Source: Sciurus carolinensis
Lineage: Eukaryota; Chordata; Mammalia; Rodentia; Sciuridae
Reading direction: 5' to 3'
Length of the DNA: 64,000 bases
Assembly (NCBI RefSeq): GCF_902686445.1
Contig: NC_062232.1
Coordinates: 35,544,454 to 35,608,453 of the forward strand
Both the position numbers and the translations under genes were made by a program. The notes beneath the pieces are model-generated. The model was given only the letters and a program-made list of their open reading frames with translations, did not search any database and was not told the origin of the DNA. Positions 35,393-47,400 of the stretch are shown here, in pieces. How positions within the stretch are numbered: position 1 is the stretch's first letter; the number at the start of each line of letters is the position of its first letter.

Positions 35393-37998
35393 TCAGCATC
35401 CCCTTATCAGAGAAAATATTCAGACTTTGGTTTTTTGGGATTGACTTATTTCACTTAGAATGATACTCTCTAGTTCCATCTATTTTCCTGCAGGTGACAT
35501 AATTTCATTCTTCTTTAAGGCTGAGTAGTAGTCCATTGTGTACATATACCACATTTTCATTATCTATTCATCTGTTGAAGGGCATCTAGGTTGGCTGTAT
35601 AGTTTAGCTATTGTGAGTTGAGCTGTTGTGAACATTGATGTGGCTGTGTCACTGTAGCATGCTGATTTTAAGTCCTTTGGGTATAAACTGAGGTGTGGGA
35701 TAGGGTCAAATGGTGGTTCCTTCCAAGTTTTGTTAGGAATCTCCATCCTGCTTTCCATAGTAGTTATACCAATCTGCAGTCGCACCAGCAATGTATGAGT
35801 GTACCTTTTCCCCACATCCTCACCAACCCTTATTATTGCTTGTGTTTTTGATAATTGCCATTCTGACTGGAGTGAGATGAAATCTTAGAGTAGTTTTTAT
35901 TTGCATTCTCTAATTGCAAGAGATGATGAACATTTTTTCTTATGTTTGTTGATCAATTGTATCTCTTCTGTAAAGTGTCTTTCCAGTTCCTTTGCTCATT
36001 TATTGATTGGGTTATTTGCTTTTGTGGTGTTAAGTTTTTTGAGTTCTTTATATATCCTAGAGATTATCTGAGGTGTGTGTGGTAAAGATATTATCCCATT
36101 CTGTAGGCTCTCTCTTTACATTATTGATTATTTCCTTCACTGAAAATAAGCTTTTTAGTTTGAATTCATCCCATTTATTGATTCTTAATTTTACTTCTTG
36201 TGCTTTAGGAGTCTTGTTAAGGAAGTCAGGTCCTAAGCTGACATGATGAAGATACTTTTTCTTCTATTGGGCATAGGGTCTCTGTTCTAGTGCTTAAGTA
36301 TTTGATTCACTTTGAGTTGATTTTTGTGCAGGCTGAGAGTTAGAGGTTTAATTTTATTTTGTTACATATGGATTTCCAGTTTTTCCAGCACCATTTGTTG
36401 AATAGGCTATCTTTTCTCCAATGTATATTTTTGGTGCCTTTGTCTAGTCTGAGATAACCATATTTATGTGGGTTTTTGTCTCTGCGTTTTCCATTTTGTA
36501 GATTTGGTCTACATGTCTATTTTGGTGCTGATACCATGCTGTTTTTGTTACTATTGCTCTGTAGTATAGTTTAAGGTCTGGTATTGTGATGCCTCCTGCT
36601 TCACTCTTCTTGCTATGGATTGCCTTGGCTATTCTGGATCTGTTATTTTTCTAGATGAATTTCATGATTGCTTTTCCTAGTTCCATGAAGAATGTCATTG
36701 AGATTTTAATGGGAATTGCATTGAATCTGTATAACACCTTTGGTAGTATGACCATTTTGAAAAGATTAATTCTGCCTATCCAAGAACAGGGGAGAGTTTT
36801 CCATTTTCTAAGGTCTTCTTCAATTTCTTTCTTTAGTGTTCTATAGTTTTCATTGTAGAGGTCTTTCACCTCTTTTATTAGATTGATTCCCAAGTATTTT
36901 ATTTATATTTTTTTGAGGTTATTGCGAATGGGGTAGTTTTCTTTTGTTTCAATTTCATTAATTTCAGCTCTGATTTTAATTATTTCCTGTCTTCTGCTGC
37001 TTTGGGTGTTGATTTGTTCTTCTTTTTCTAGGGTTTTGAGATGTACTGTTAGGTCATTTATTTGTTGATTTTTAATTCTTTTAATGTATGAGCTCAATTT
37101 AATGAATTTTCCTATTAGTACTGCTTTCATAGTGTCCCAGAGATTTTGATATGTTGTATAAGTGTTCTCATTTACCTCTAAGTATTTTTTAAAATTTCCT
37201 CCCTGATTTCTTCTTTTATTCATTCATCATTCAATAGCATGGTATTTAGTATCCAGGTGTTGGAGTAGCTTCTATTTTTCATTTTAACATTGATTTCTAG
37301 TTTCATCCCATTATGATCTGATAGAATATAGGGTAGTATTTCTATGTTTTGCACTTGCTGAGAGTTCCTTTGTCACATAACTTACAGTCTATTTTAGAGA
37401 AGGATCCATGTGCTCCTGAGAAGAAAGTGTATTTGCTCAATGATGGATGAAATACTATATATGTCCATTAAGACTAAAAAATTGATTGTATTATTTAATT
37501 CTATAGTTTCTTTCTTTAGTTTCTGTTTGGAACATATATCCAGTGGTGAAAGAGGTGTGTTAAAGTCACCCAGTATTATTATGTTGTGGTCTGTTTGATT
37601 CTGGAAATTGAGAATTGTTTGTTTGATGTACTTAGATGCTCCATTGTTTGGGATATATATATTTAAAATTGTTATGTCTTGTTTGTGTGTGATTCTCTTA
37701 AGCAGCACGAAATGTCCTTCTTTATCCCTTCTGACTAACTTTGGTTTGAAATTCACTTTGTCTAATATGAGGGTGGAATCCCCTGCTTGTTTACACAGTT
37801 CTTGTGAGTGATATGTTTTTTCCCAACATTTCACCTTCAGTCTTTGGCTATCTTTTCCTAGGAGGTGAGTCTCTTGAAGACAGCATATTATTGGGTCTTT
37901 TTAAAAATCTAATCTGCCAGTCTATGTCTTTTGATGGATGATTTTAGACCATTAACATTCAGGGTTATTATTGAGATATGATTTGTATTCTCAGTCAT
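35393..37998 (-). pseudogene. L1-C ORF2, reverse transcriptase core deleted
   Basis: The endonuclease region is partly open (37834-37394). A linker piece (37223-36903) runs straight from the EIETKE segment into the KYLGINL segment, so the palm motifs AEKAFD, GTRQGCP and FADD are all missing (about 1.2 kb absent relative to L1-B 21913-23130). The join near 36943 shows about 4 bp of shared GAAA. Further stops and frameshifts follow. Confidence 0.88.
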
Positions 37999-38059
37999 TT
38001 TGGTTTATTTTTATTTTTTAACTTGACTTAGTTTCTCTTTTTATTGACCTTTCCTTTAG

Positions 38060-38423
38060 TGTGGTTCCTCCCTTTGCTGGTTTTCATTGTTTTTTTTTAA
38101 AATTTCCTCCTCATGGAATATTTTGCTGAGAATGTTCTGTAGTGCAGGATTTTTTAGTTGTGAATTTTGTTTATCATGGAAGATTTTAATTTCATCTTCA
38201 AATCTGAAACTTAATTTTTCTGGATATAAAATTCTCAGTTGCCACCCATTTTCTTTCAGAGCTTGATATATATTATTCCAGGACTTCCTGGTGTTGAGGG
38301 TCTGGATTGAGGAAATTAGCTGAAATTCTAATTGGTTTCCCCCTATATGTAATTCAGTTTTTTCTCTCACAACACTTAAAATTCTATCCTTATTCTGTAT
38401 GTTAGTTATTCTCATTATAATGT
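38060..38423 (-). pseudogene. L1-C ORF1 C-terminal remnant fused to 5' UTR
   Basis: Only the part equivalent to residues about 215-330 of the intact ORF1 remains (NIQNKDRIL onward). Upstream it is fused to 5'-UTR sequence, which creates an artificial open frame 38781-38056. The coiled coil and RRM are deleted. About 3 bp (CAC) are shared at the join. Confidence 0.85.
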
Positions 38424-39009
38424 GTGACCCTGCAAAAGGCAGCCAGATGGCAGGCACTACCACACTGAGTGGAAAAACCTCAGGTGCGACCAGACCTGCA
38501 GGTATTCCAATATATCTCCAGGCCCTGGCCTGTATCCCCAGACCAAGCTGGCCACACCCTGAGATGGTGACAGTGACAGTGGCAAACCTGAAGGCCCTGG
38601 CTGGTGTCCCAAGATGGCAGTGGCCACATGTAACCAAACCTTTGGGTACTGTAACAATAGACTTCCAGGCAACAGCAGGTAGCAGGCTAACAACTGGCAA
38701 TTGGCAAGTGGACATTGGGTGGTGGGCAATGGGTAGGTGAAAGATGGGCAATGGGTAGGCAAGAGGTGGGCAAATGGACAAGTGGCAGATGATAGATGGT
38801 GGTCAGTGAGCCATCTGCACTCAAGAGTCAGGTGATATTCTGGTAAACAGTGGGCAATCTCTGCAGATGAATGGGGGTAAACAGTTGGGGATTGGTGTGC
38901 AGCGATGATTGCCTAGCAGAGAAACAGTATTTCCTCTACTTGAAACCCGAGTTATGGAGCAACAAGGAATGCAGCTTCCCTCTAGTCCACCATCTTGGAT
39001 CTCCCAAAT

Positions 39010-39419
39010 CTACATCTCTTTATGGCAGGTCATCAGTTACCAGCTGTCAAACCTGCCTTAGGTTTATTTTCATCAAGCTCAATGTTTCCAAATTTATCAA
39101 CTTTACTGCAAAGCATGGTATGATACTTAGGATGTAAATATGGGACAAAACATGATTTTTCTTCTTCTCCTTATCCCCAAGTGTTTTCCTGATCCTCTGT
39201 CTCGTCTCAAACACACTTTTAGGAAAGGCTGTGAAAAATCTTTCTCCTAGCTCTGTGTCTCAGCCACCCATTTCTTCTTCTTGAATGGAGAGGACAAGTA
39301 TTACCAGTATTATCAATTGTGTGTCTGTGTGTGTGTGTGTGTATGTGTGTGTGTGTTTCTTTTTAACACAAATGCATATTGTTGCATAAAGCTTTTTTTG
39401 TGGAAAAGACAATTCTGAG
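39010..39419. other. Unassigned DNA with (GT)n
   Basis: A GT microsatellite lies at 39319-39357; the rest is unrecognised. Confidence 0.5.
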
Positions 39420-39742
39420 GCATTTAATTGACAAAATATACCCTAATTCATTTAAACCATCACTATTCAAATATTTGAGTTATTTCCAATATTTTAATTT
39501 TGGAAAAATACTGTAAGAATATTTGAAATAATTTAGTCAAATAGTGTAATCATTTTTAATTTTGATAGATATTGACAAATTGCCTTTTGTTGAATTCTAC
39601 AAATTTTAACTCCCAACAACACTATATGAGTGTTTTCCACAGTCCTGTTAACAGTTTGTTATGGAGGTTTAAATTTTTGTCAAAATGAAGGATATAAAAA
39701 ATGTTGATGTGTATTTAATTTATAATTCTATTATAAAAGTGA
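39420..39742 (-). mobile_element. Ancient L1M fragment, left part
   Basis: The antisense L1M plan is visible: 'gagttatttccaatatttta', then 'gatagatattgacaaattgc', then 'ctcccaacaacactatatga'. It appears to resume at 52903 after the nested block, with about 50 bp repeated on both sides of the block. Confidence 0.65.
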
Positions 39743-39983
39743 GGCAGTATGGAGATTCCTTGAAAACTTGGAATGGAACCACCATTTGTCCTACTTATCC
39801 CACTCCTCAGTCTATACCCAAAGAACTTTAAAACAGCACACTACAGTGACGCAGCCATATCCATCTTTATAGCAGCTCATCTCACAATAACCAAGCCATG
39901 GAACCAACCTAAGTGTCCTTCAATGGATGAATGGATAAAGAAAATGTGGTATATATACACAATGGAATATTACTCAGCCATGA
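39743..39983 (+). mobile_element. L1-X (old sciurid L1), left part: ORF2 C-terminus
   Basis: Encodes a decayed version of the ORF2 C-terminal block (PPFVLLIPLLSLYPKNF and so on). Interrupted at 39984-39993 by L1-D and resumes at 52251. Confidence 0.85.
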
Positions 39984-39993
39984 AGAAGAAAGA

Positions 39994-41067
39994 GGCGATC
40001 CAAGATGGCGGACTAGAGGGTGACTGCATCCCCAGTCACTCCAGAACCCAGGAGTTAAGAAGGGGAGGCATTGAGAGACTCAGACTAAAATAGAGCCACG
40101 GGTGAGTCTGCCCACTAGGTAAAGCTCTGCCCGGGTGGCAGGCCCAGATAGAGGTGGCTTATCGGAGCAGGGCAGGGCAGCTAGAGTCTTCCACAGGCAG
40201 CCCTGCACACTCCGGCGGTGGGCCCCGCCCACACAGCCAGCTTTTCCAGGTTCTCGGAGCAGGACCCCTAGTGAGAGCCTTTCTGATCAGAACAAGCTCC
40301 AAGTCCCGGAGCCAGTGCGGCATGCTCCGGCCCGCAAGCAACTTCAGGGACCAGGACAGGGCAGCCAGAGACTTACCCAAGCAGCCTGGACCCCTGTGGT
40401 GGGAGGCGTCTTTCAAGGCTAGCTTCTCGGAACAGACCGCCCAGTGAAAGCCTTTCTACATAGAGCCAGCCACAAGTCCCCGAGCCAACGGAGAGCTTCA
40501 ATCCGCAAGCAGCCTCTGGGATCAGGGCAGGGCAGCCAGAGACTTCTCCAGGTGGCTCTGCCCACTCCGGCCGCAGGCTCTTTCCACGGGGTGATCCAAG
40601 ATGGTGGCCTAGAGGGTGACTGCACCTCCAGTCACTCCAGAACCCAGGACTCAAGAAGGGGAGGCATTGAGAGACTTGGACAAAAATAGAGTCATGGGGT
40701 GAGTCTCCCCCACTGGGTGAAACTTGGCCTGGGCAGCAGGCACAGATAGGGGTGGCTTATCAGAGCAGGGCAGGGCAGCTAGAGTCTTCCCCAGGTAGCC
40801 TTCCACACTCCGGCGGTGGGCTCCTCCCACATGGCCAGCTGCACGGTGCAGGCCCCCAGTGAGAGCCTTTCCGCACAGAGCCAGCTCCAAGCCCTGGAAC
40901 CATTAGGAGGCTAGGGGCAGCTTTCTTCGGAAGCACTGCATTATCAAGTTCCTCCAAGACTTCAGGCTACTGAAGGCTGGGAGGTGATACACTGGAAATC
41001 TACCGGGACACTATAAGCAATAGAGGAAATCTGCAATATCTCAGATTCCCACTGACAGCTGACCAAT
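39994..41067 (+). promoter_or_regulatory. L1-D 5' UTR: two tandem monomers with YY1-type caps
   Basis: Monomer 1 (39994-40590) and a partial monomer 2 (about 40591-40930) both open with GATCCAAGATGG and share their following text (caps at 40000-40009 and 40596-40604). Within them a GGGCAGCYAGAG segment recurs four times (near 40168, 40353, 40523 and 40766). The region is GC- and CpG-rich. The proximal 140 bp leads to the ORF1 ATG and matches L1-E. Confidence 0.82.
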
Positions 41068-42004
41068 ATGAGAAAACAAGGGAATAAAATGTCCCAAACA
41101 AACCTAGATACTACATCAATAAAACCCAATGACAGCACAGCAGAAGAAATGTCAGAAAGGGAGTTCAGAATGTACATAATTAAAACAATCAGGGAAGAAA
41201 ATGAGGAGATGAAAGAGCAAATGCAGGCATTGAAGGAGGAGATGAAAGAGCAAATGCAGGCATTAAATGATCGCACCAATCAACAGTTAAAAGACCAAAT
41301 ACGGGAAGCAAGAGATCATTTCAATAAAGAGTTAGAGATACTGAAAAAAAAAAAATGAAATACTTGAAATGAAGGAAACAATAAACTAAGTTAAAAACTC
41401 CATAGAAAGCATAACCAATAGGATAGAACACCTGGAAGACAGAACCTCAGACATTGAAGACAAATTATTTAATCTTGAAAACAAAGTTGGACAAACAGAG
41501 AAGATGGTAAGAAATCATGAACAGAATCTACAACAATTATGGGATATCATGAAAAGGCCAAATTTAAGAATTATTGGGATTGAGGAAGGCTTAGAGAAAC
41601 AAACCAAAGGAATGAACAATCTATTCAATTAAATAATATCAGAAAATTTCCCAAATTTGAAGAATGAAATGGAAAACCAAGTACAAGAGGCTTATAGAAC
41701 TCCAAATATACAAAATTACAACAGACCCACACCAAGGCACATTATTATGAAAATACCTAATAAACAAAATAAAGACAGAATTTTAAAGGCCGTGAGAGAA
41801 AAGAATCAAATTACATTCAGAGGGAAACCAATAAGAATATCAGCAGATTTTTCAATCCAGACCCTAAAAGCTAGAAGGGCCTGGAACAACATTTACCAAG
41901 ACCTGAAAGAAAATGGATGCCAACCAAGAATCTTATACCCAGCAAAACTTACCTTCAAATTTGACGATGAAATAAGATCCTTCCATGATAAACAAAAGCT
42001 AAAG
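41068..42004 (+). pseudogene. L1-D ORF1, left part, broken
   Basis: Homologous to the intact ORF1 of L1-E. It carries a 33-bp in-frame tandem duplication in the coiled coil (41203-41268), a frameshift at an A-run (41342-41356), a stop in place of Glu near 41632, and the L1-E insertion at 42004. The remaining C-terminus lies at 48546-48652. Confidence 0.9.
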
Positions 42005-43376
42005 AGGGTTTTTTCAAGATGGCAGACTAGAGGGCGGCTGCATTTCATGTTGCTCCAGGACTCAAGATTCAAAAGAGGAGATAGTGAGTGACTTGGGACC
42101 AACTCAAAGCTGCTGGGTGAGTTTCTCCCATTGGGGAGGCATCCCGGATGGGGCGGTAGCCCCTGAACGCAGAGAACTTTGTGAAGTAGAGTGACTGGGC
42201 GAGACACCCCTCCCCCCACTGGAGCGGTAAACACGGACAGCGAAGCTGAGCGAAAAAACGGCGGAGCGAAGGTTCCAGGACTGCGGGCAGCTTCTCTAAG
42301 GAGGGACAACCTAAGGAGACTCGTCTGCGAAGGGTGAGGCTCCCAGGCCCAGGAGGTAGGTCCGGGCCCCTGGGAACTTTCCTGGGAAGGCTGCCCTGCC
42401 CAGGCAGCAAGACACCCCTCCCCCCACTGGAGCAGTGAACTCGGAAAGCGGGGAACTTTGCAGAGGAGGCCGCGCTGCACACCGCTTGGTTTTGGAGCAA
42501 TCTGCCGGGGCTCCGGCGGCTGCCAGAGAAAGAGTTGGGCAGCGAGCTATTTGGACTCAGCAACCGCCTGAACAACGGGAGGGGGCTGTCCTGAGGAGGT
42601 GGAGGTGCGCAGTGAGTTGCTTGGTCTCCAAGCGCCCACACAGAACACTGGGTGGCTGCCTGGAGGAAGAGGCGAGTGACGGGTCACTGGGGCTTGGAGC
42701 ATATGTACGAGGCTCCAAGTGACTGCCCAGAGGAGGGGTCGCATAGCCAGGCGATTAGGTGCAAAGCACGGTCCGGTCTGAGGACCTAGGCACCTTTTCT
42801 TGAAAGAGCTACACAGAGACAAGCTGAGGGGCGGAGCGAAGTTTCCAGGACTGCGGGCAGCTTCTCTGAGGAGGGGCTACCTAAAGAGACTGGTCTGCGA
42901 ATGGCAGGGCTCCCAGGCCCAGGAGGTAGGTCCAGGCCCCTGGGAACGTTGCCTGGGAAGGCTGCCCTGCCCAGGCGGTAGTTGTGGACTGAAGGGAACC
43001 TCAAGGAGGGGAACTAACCAGCAAGACCTCCCCACCGGGTGAGTCTTCCCCACCGGGTGAGGTTTTCCCACAAGGACGGTAAAACCAGAGACACAGGCCC
43101 AAACAGGCCTTGCCTCAGCCCGCAGTCTAGTTCCCCTTTGGATGACCATTGGTCAACAAGTAGAGGCACCTCTGCCCACTAGCAGGGAATATACCCCACC
43201 TGAGGGTCACCAAGCCCTAGAGAGGCAGCTTCTTCGTGGAGCTCTGCATTATCAACCTCCTCCAAGACTTCAGGCTACTGAAGGATAAGAGGGGATACAC
43301 TAGCAATCTTCAGGGACATTATAAGTCAATAGAGGAAATCTGCAACATCTCTGCAGTCCACTGATACCTGAACAAC
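42005..43376 (+). promoter_or_regulatory. L1-E 5' UTR with internal promoter
   Basis: The cap CAAGATGGC (42015-42023) is shared with the other full-length copies. The central body is GC-rich and differs from L1-D and from L1-A/B. It holds a roughly 150-bp internal duplication offset by about 570 bp (42260-42406 and 42830-42978). Open frames on both strands here are by-products of GC content. Confidence 0.8.
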
Positions 43377-44390
43377 ATGAGAAAACAAGGGAAGAAAATG
43401 CCTCAAACAAATCTGGATGTTACATCAATAAAATCCAATGACAGCGTGGCAGAAGAAATGTCAGAAAGGGAGTTCAGAATGTACATAATCAACATGATAA
43501 GCGAAGCAAACGATGAAATGAAAGAGCAAATGCAGGCATTGAATGAATGCACCAATCAACAGTTAAAAGAGCAAATGCAGGAAGCAAAAGACCATTTCAA
43601 TAAAGAGTTAGAGATATTGAAAAAAAAACAAACAGAAATCCTTGAAATGAAGGAAACAATAAACCAAATTAAGAACTCCATAGAAAGCATAACCAATAGG
43701 ATAGAACACCTGGAAGACAGAACCTCAGATATTGAAGACAAAATATTTAACCTCGAAAACAAAGTTGAACAAACAGAGAAGATGGTAAGAAATCATGAAC
43801 AGAATCTCCAAGAACTATGGGATATCATGAAAAGGCCAAATTTGAGAATTATTGGTAATGAGGAAGGCTTAGAGAAACAAACCAAAGGAATGAACAACCT
43901 ATTCAATGAGATAATTTCAGAAAATTTCCCAAATCTGAAGAATGAAATGGAAAATCAAGTTCAAGAGGCTTATAGAACTCCAAATACACAAAATTACAAC
44001 AGACCCACACCAAGGCACATTATAATGAAAATACCTAACATACAAAATAAAGACAGAATCTTAAAGGCTGTGAGAGAAAAGAACCAAATTACATTCAGGG
44101 GGAAACCAATACGGATATCAGCAGATTTTTCAATCCAGACCTTAAAAGCTAGAAGGGCCTGGAACAACATTTTTCAAGCCCTAAAAGAAAACGGATGCCA
44201 ACCAAGAATCTTATACCCAGCAAAACTTACCTTCAAATTTGACGACGAAATAAAATCCTTCCATGATAAACAAAAGCGAAAAGAATATACAAAAAGAAAG
44301 CCAGCATTACAGAACATTCTCAGCAAAATATTCCATGAAGAAGAGATGAAAAACAAAGAAGCAAATCAGCAAAGGGAGGAGATATCCTAA
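43377..44390 (+). CDS. L1-E ORF1: intact L1 ORF1p (RNA-binding nucleic-acid chaperone)
   Basis: 337 uninterrupted codons. L1 ORF1p is a trimeric RNA-binding protein that coats L1 RNA in the cytoplasm and is required for retrotransposition. The predicted order is a basic N-terminus, a coiled coil at about residues 35-150 rich in KEQMQ-type heptads, an RRM-like domain at about 153-200, and a C-terminal domain at about 213-325 containing KPIRISAD (243-250) and YPAKL (280-284). The length matches mammalian ORF1p. The ATG follows a 5' UTR and is the family start. It is the only intact L1 frame in the window. Whether it is expressed is unknown. Confidence 0.9.
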   Translation: MRKQGKKMPQTNLDVTSIKSNDSVAEEMSEREFRMYIINMISEANDEMKEQMQALNECTNQQLKEQMQEAKDHFNKELEILKKKQTEILEMKETINQIKNSIESITNRIEHLEDRTSDIEDKIFNLENKVEQTEKMVRNHEQNLQELWDIMKRPNLRIIGNEEGLEKQTKGMNNLFNEIISENFPNLKNEMENQVQEAYRTPNTQNYNRPTPRHIIMKIPNIQNKDRILKAVREKNQITFRGKPIRISADFSIQTLKARRAWNNIFQALKENGCQPRILYPAKLTFKFDDEIKSFHDKQKRKEYTKRKPALQNILSKIFHEEEMKNKEANQQREEIS

Positions 44391-44459
44391 AGGAACTCTC
44401 AAATAAAGAGTAACCAAGTCGTGTCAAAAATAAACAAATAAATGAATAAAATGAGTCAA

Positions 44460-47400
44460 ATGACTGGGAATACAAATCATATCTCAATAATAACCCTGAA
44501 TATTAATGGCCTGAATTCATCAATCAAAAGACATAGACTGGCAGATTGGATAAAAAAGAAAGATCCAACAATATGTTGCCTGCAAGAGACTCATCTCTTA
44601 GAAAGAGATACCCAAAGACTAAAGGTGAAAGGATGGGAAAAAACTTACCATGCACATGGACCCAGCAAAAAAGCTGGGGTATTCATCCTCATTTCAGATA
44701 AAGTGGACTTCAAGCCAAAGTTAATCAGAAGGGATAAAGAAGGACACTTCATACTCCTTAAGGGAACCACAAATCAGCAAGACATAACAATCATAAATAT
44801 CTATACCCAAACAGTGGCTCACCCATGTATGTCAAACAAATCCTTTTCAATCTCAGAAACCAAATAGACCACAATACAATAATACTAGGTGATTTTAACA
44901 CGCCTCTCTCACCACTGGACAGATCTTCCAAACAAAAATTGAACAAACAAACCATAGATCTCAATAACACAATCAATAATTTAGACTTAACAGACATTTA
45001 TAGAATGTACCATCCAAGGAAGAGTGAATACACTTTCTTCTCAGCAGCACATGAATTCTTCTCTAAAATAGGCAATATATTATAACACAAAGCTAATGTT
45101 AGCAAATACAAGAAGATAGAGACACTTCCGTGTATTCAATCAGATCATAATGGATTGAAGTTAGAAATAAATGAAAGAGTAAAAAACAGAAATTACTCCA
45201 ACACCTGGAGATTAAACAATATGCTATTATATGATGAATGGATAATAGAAGATATTAGGAAAGAAATTAAAAAATTCTTAGAGGTAAATGAGAACAAAGA
45301 AACATCATATCAAAATCTCTGGGACACTATGAAAGCAGTACTTAGAGGAAAATTTATTTCATGGAGCACATTTAATAAAAGAAGTAAAACTCAACAAATG
45401 AACAACCTAACACGATAGCTCAAAGCCCTAGAAAAAGAACAGACCAACACCAAAAGTAGTAGAAGACAGGAAATAGTTAAACTCAGAGTTGAAATCATCG
45501 AAATTGAAACAAAAGAAACAATACAAAAAATTAACAAAATAATAGTTGGTTCTTCGAAAAAATAAACAAAATTGATAAACCTTTAGCCACACTAACAAAG
45601 AGAAGACGAGAGAAAACCCAAATCACCAAAATTCGGAACGAACAAGGAAATATCACAACAGACACGATTGAAATACAAAACATAATTAGAAGCTATTTTG
45701 AAAATCTATACTCCAACAAAATAGAAAATTTCGAAGATATCAACAGTTTCTAGAGACCTATGAATTGCCTAAACTAAACGAGGAAGACATACACAATTTA
45801 AATAGACCAATTTCAAGTAATGAAAAGAAGAAGTCATCAAAAGGCTACCAACAAAGAAAAGTCCAGGACCAGATGGGTTCTCAGCCGAGTTCTACAAAAC
45901 CTTTAAATAAGAGCTCATTCCAATACTTCTCAAAGTATTCCATGAAATAGAAGAGGAGGGAACCCTCCCAAACTCATTCTACGAAGCCAATATCACTCTG
46001 ATACCGAAACCAGACAGAGACACATCAAGGAAAGAAAATTTCAGACCAATATCCTTAATGAACAACGACGCAAAAATTCTCAACAAAATTTTAGCAAATC
46101 GCATACAAAAACATATTAAAAAGATAGTGCACCATGATCAAGTGGGTTTCATCCCAGGGATGCAAGGTTGGTTCAACATCAGGAAATCAATAAATGTAAT
46201 TCACCATATCAACAGACTTAAAGTCAAGAATCACATGATTATTTCAATAGATGCAGAAAAAGCATTTGATAAAATACAGCACCCCTTCATGCTCAAAACA
46301 CTAGAAAAAATAGGGATAGTGGGAACGTTCCTTAACATTGTAAAGGCCATCTATGCTAAACCTATTGCTAATATCATTCTTAATGGTGAAAAACTGAAAG
46401 CATTCCCCCTAAAATTTGGAACAAGGCAGGGATGCCCTCTCTCACCACTCCTATTCAATATTGTCCTTGAAACTCTAGCCAGAGCAATTAGACAGACCAA
46501 AGAAATTAAAGGGATACGAATTGGAAAAGAAGAACTCAAACTATCCCTATTTGCTGATGATATGATTATATACTTAGAGGAACCAGGAAATTCCACCAAA
46601 AAACTCTTAGAACTCATAAATGAATTTAGTAAAGTAGTGGGATATAAGATCAATGCTCATAAGTCTAATGCATTTTTATACATAAGTGATGAATCTTCAG
46701 AAAGAGAAGTTAGGAAAACTACCCCATTCACAATAGCCTCAAAAAAAATAAAATACTTGGGAATCAATCTCACAAAAGAGGTGAAAGACCTCTACAATGA
46801 GAACTACAGAACACTAAAGAAAGAAATTAAAGAACACCTTAAGATGGAAAGATCTCCATGTTCCTGGATAGGCAGAATTAATATTGTCAAAATGGCCATA
46901 CTACCAAAAGTGCTATACAGATTCAATGCAATTCCAATTACAATCCCAACGATGTACCGTACAGAAGTAGAACAAGCAATCATGAAATTCATCTGGAAGA
47001 ATAAGAAACCCAGAATTGGTAAAGCAATCCTTCGCAGGAAAAATGAAGCAGGGGGTATTGCAATACCAGAACTTCAACTGTACTACAAAGCAATAGTAAC
47101 AAAAACGGCATGGTATTGGTACCAAAATAGAAAGGTAGATCAAGGGTACAGAATAGAGGACACAGACACAAACCCAAATAAATATAATTTTCTCAAACTA
47201 GACAAAGGGTCCAAATATATGCAATGGAGAAAAGATAGCCTCTTCAACAAATGGTGCTGGGAGAATTGGAAATCCATAGGCAACAAAATGAAACTAAACC
47301 CATATCTCTTACCGTGCACAAAACTAAACTCAAAATGGATTAAGGAACTCGGAATCAGACCAGAGACCCTGCATCTTATAGAAGAAAAAGTAGGTCCAGA

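Larger units (their letters stand above)
35032..39007 (-). mobile_element. L1-C: internally deleted LINE-1 with candidate 3' transduction
   Basis: Reading leftwards: the conserved YY1-bearing cap (38990-38998), part of an A/B-type 5' UTR, a jump directly into the ORF1 C-terminus (join near 38423), ORF2 with a second internal deletion, and a 3' UTR ending near 35238. A further roughly 200 bp (35039-35237) of old L1M-like sequence ends in AATAAA and a short A-run. Repeats ATCTACAT at 35024-35031 and 39008-39015 bound the whole unit. It is more diverged than L1-A or L1-B. Confidence 0.8.
39994..42004 (+). mobile_element. L1-D, left part: monomeric 5' UTR and most of ORF1
   Basis: A full-length L1 starting at the CCAAGATGGC cap. 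Two 5'-UTR monomers are followed by ORF1 (41068 on). Target-site repeats AGAAGAAAGA at 39984-39993 and 52241-52250 bound the element (purine-rich, so moderately convincing). L1-D is split at 42004 by L1-E and resumes at 48546. Confidence 0.9.

Noticed and set aside
40135..43149. Many overlapping open frames on both strands in GC-rich DNA
   Set aside because: They lie in L1-D and L1-E 5' UTRs, overlap each other in several frames and show no protein family features; they reflect low stop frequency in GC-rich sequence.
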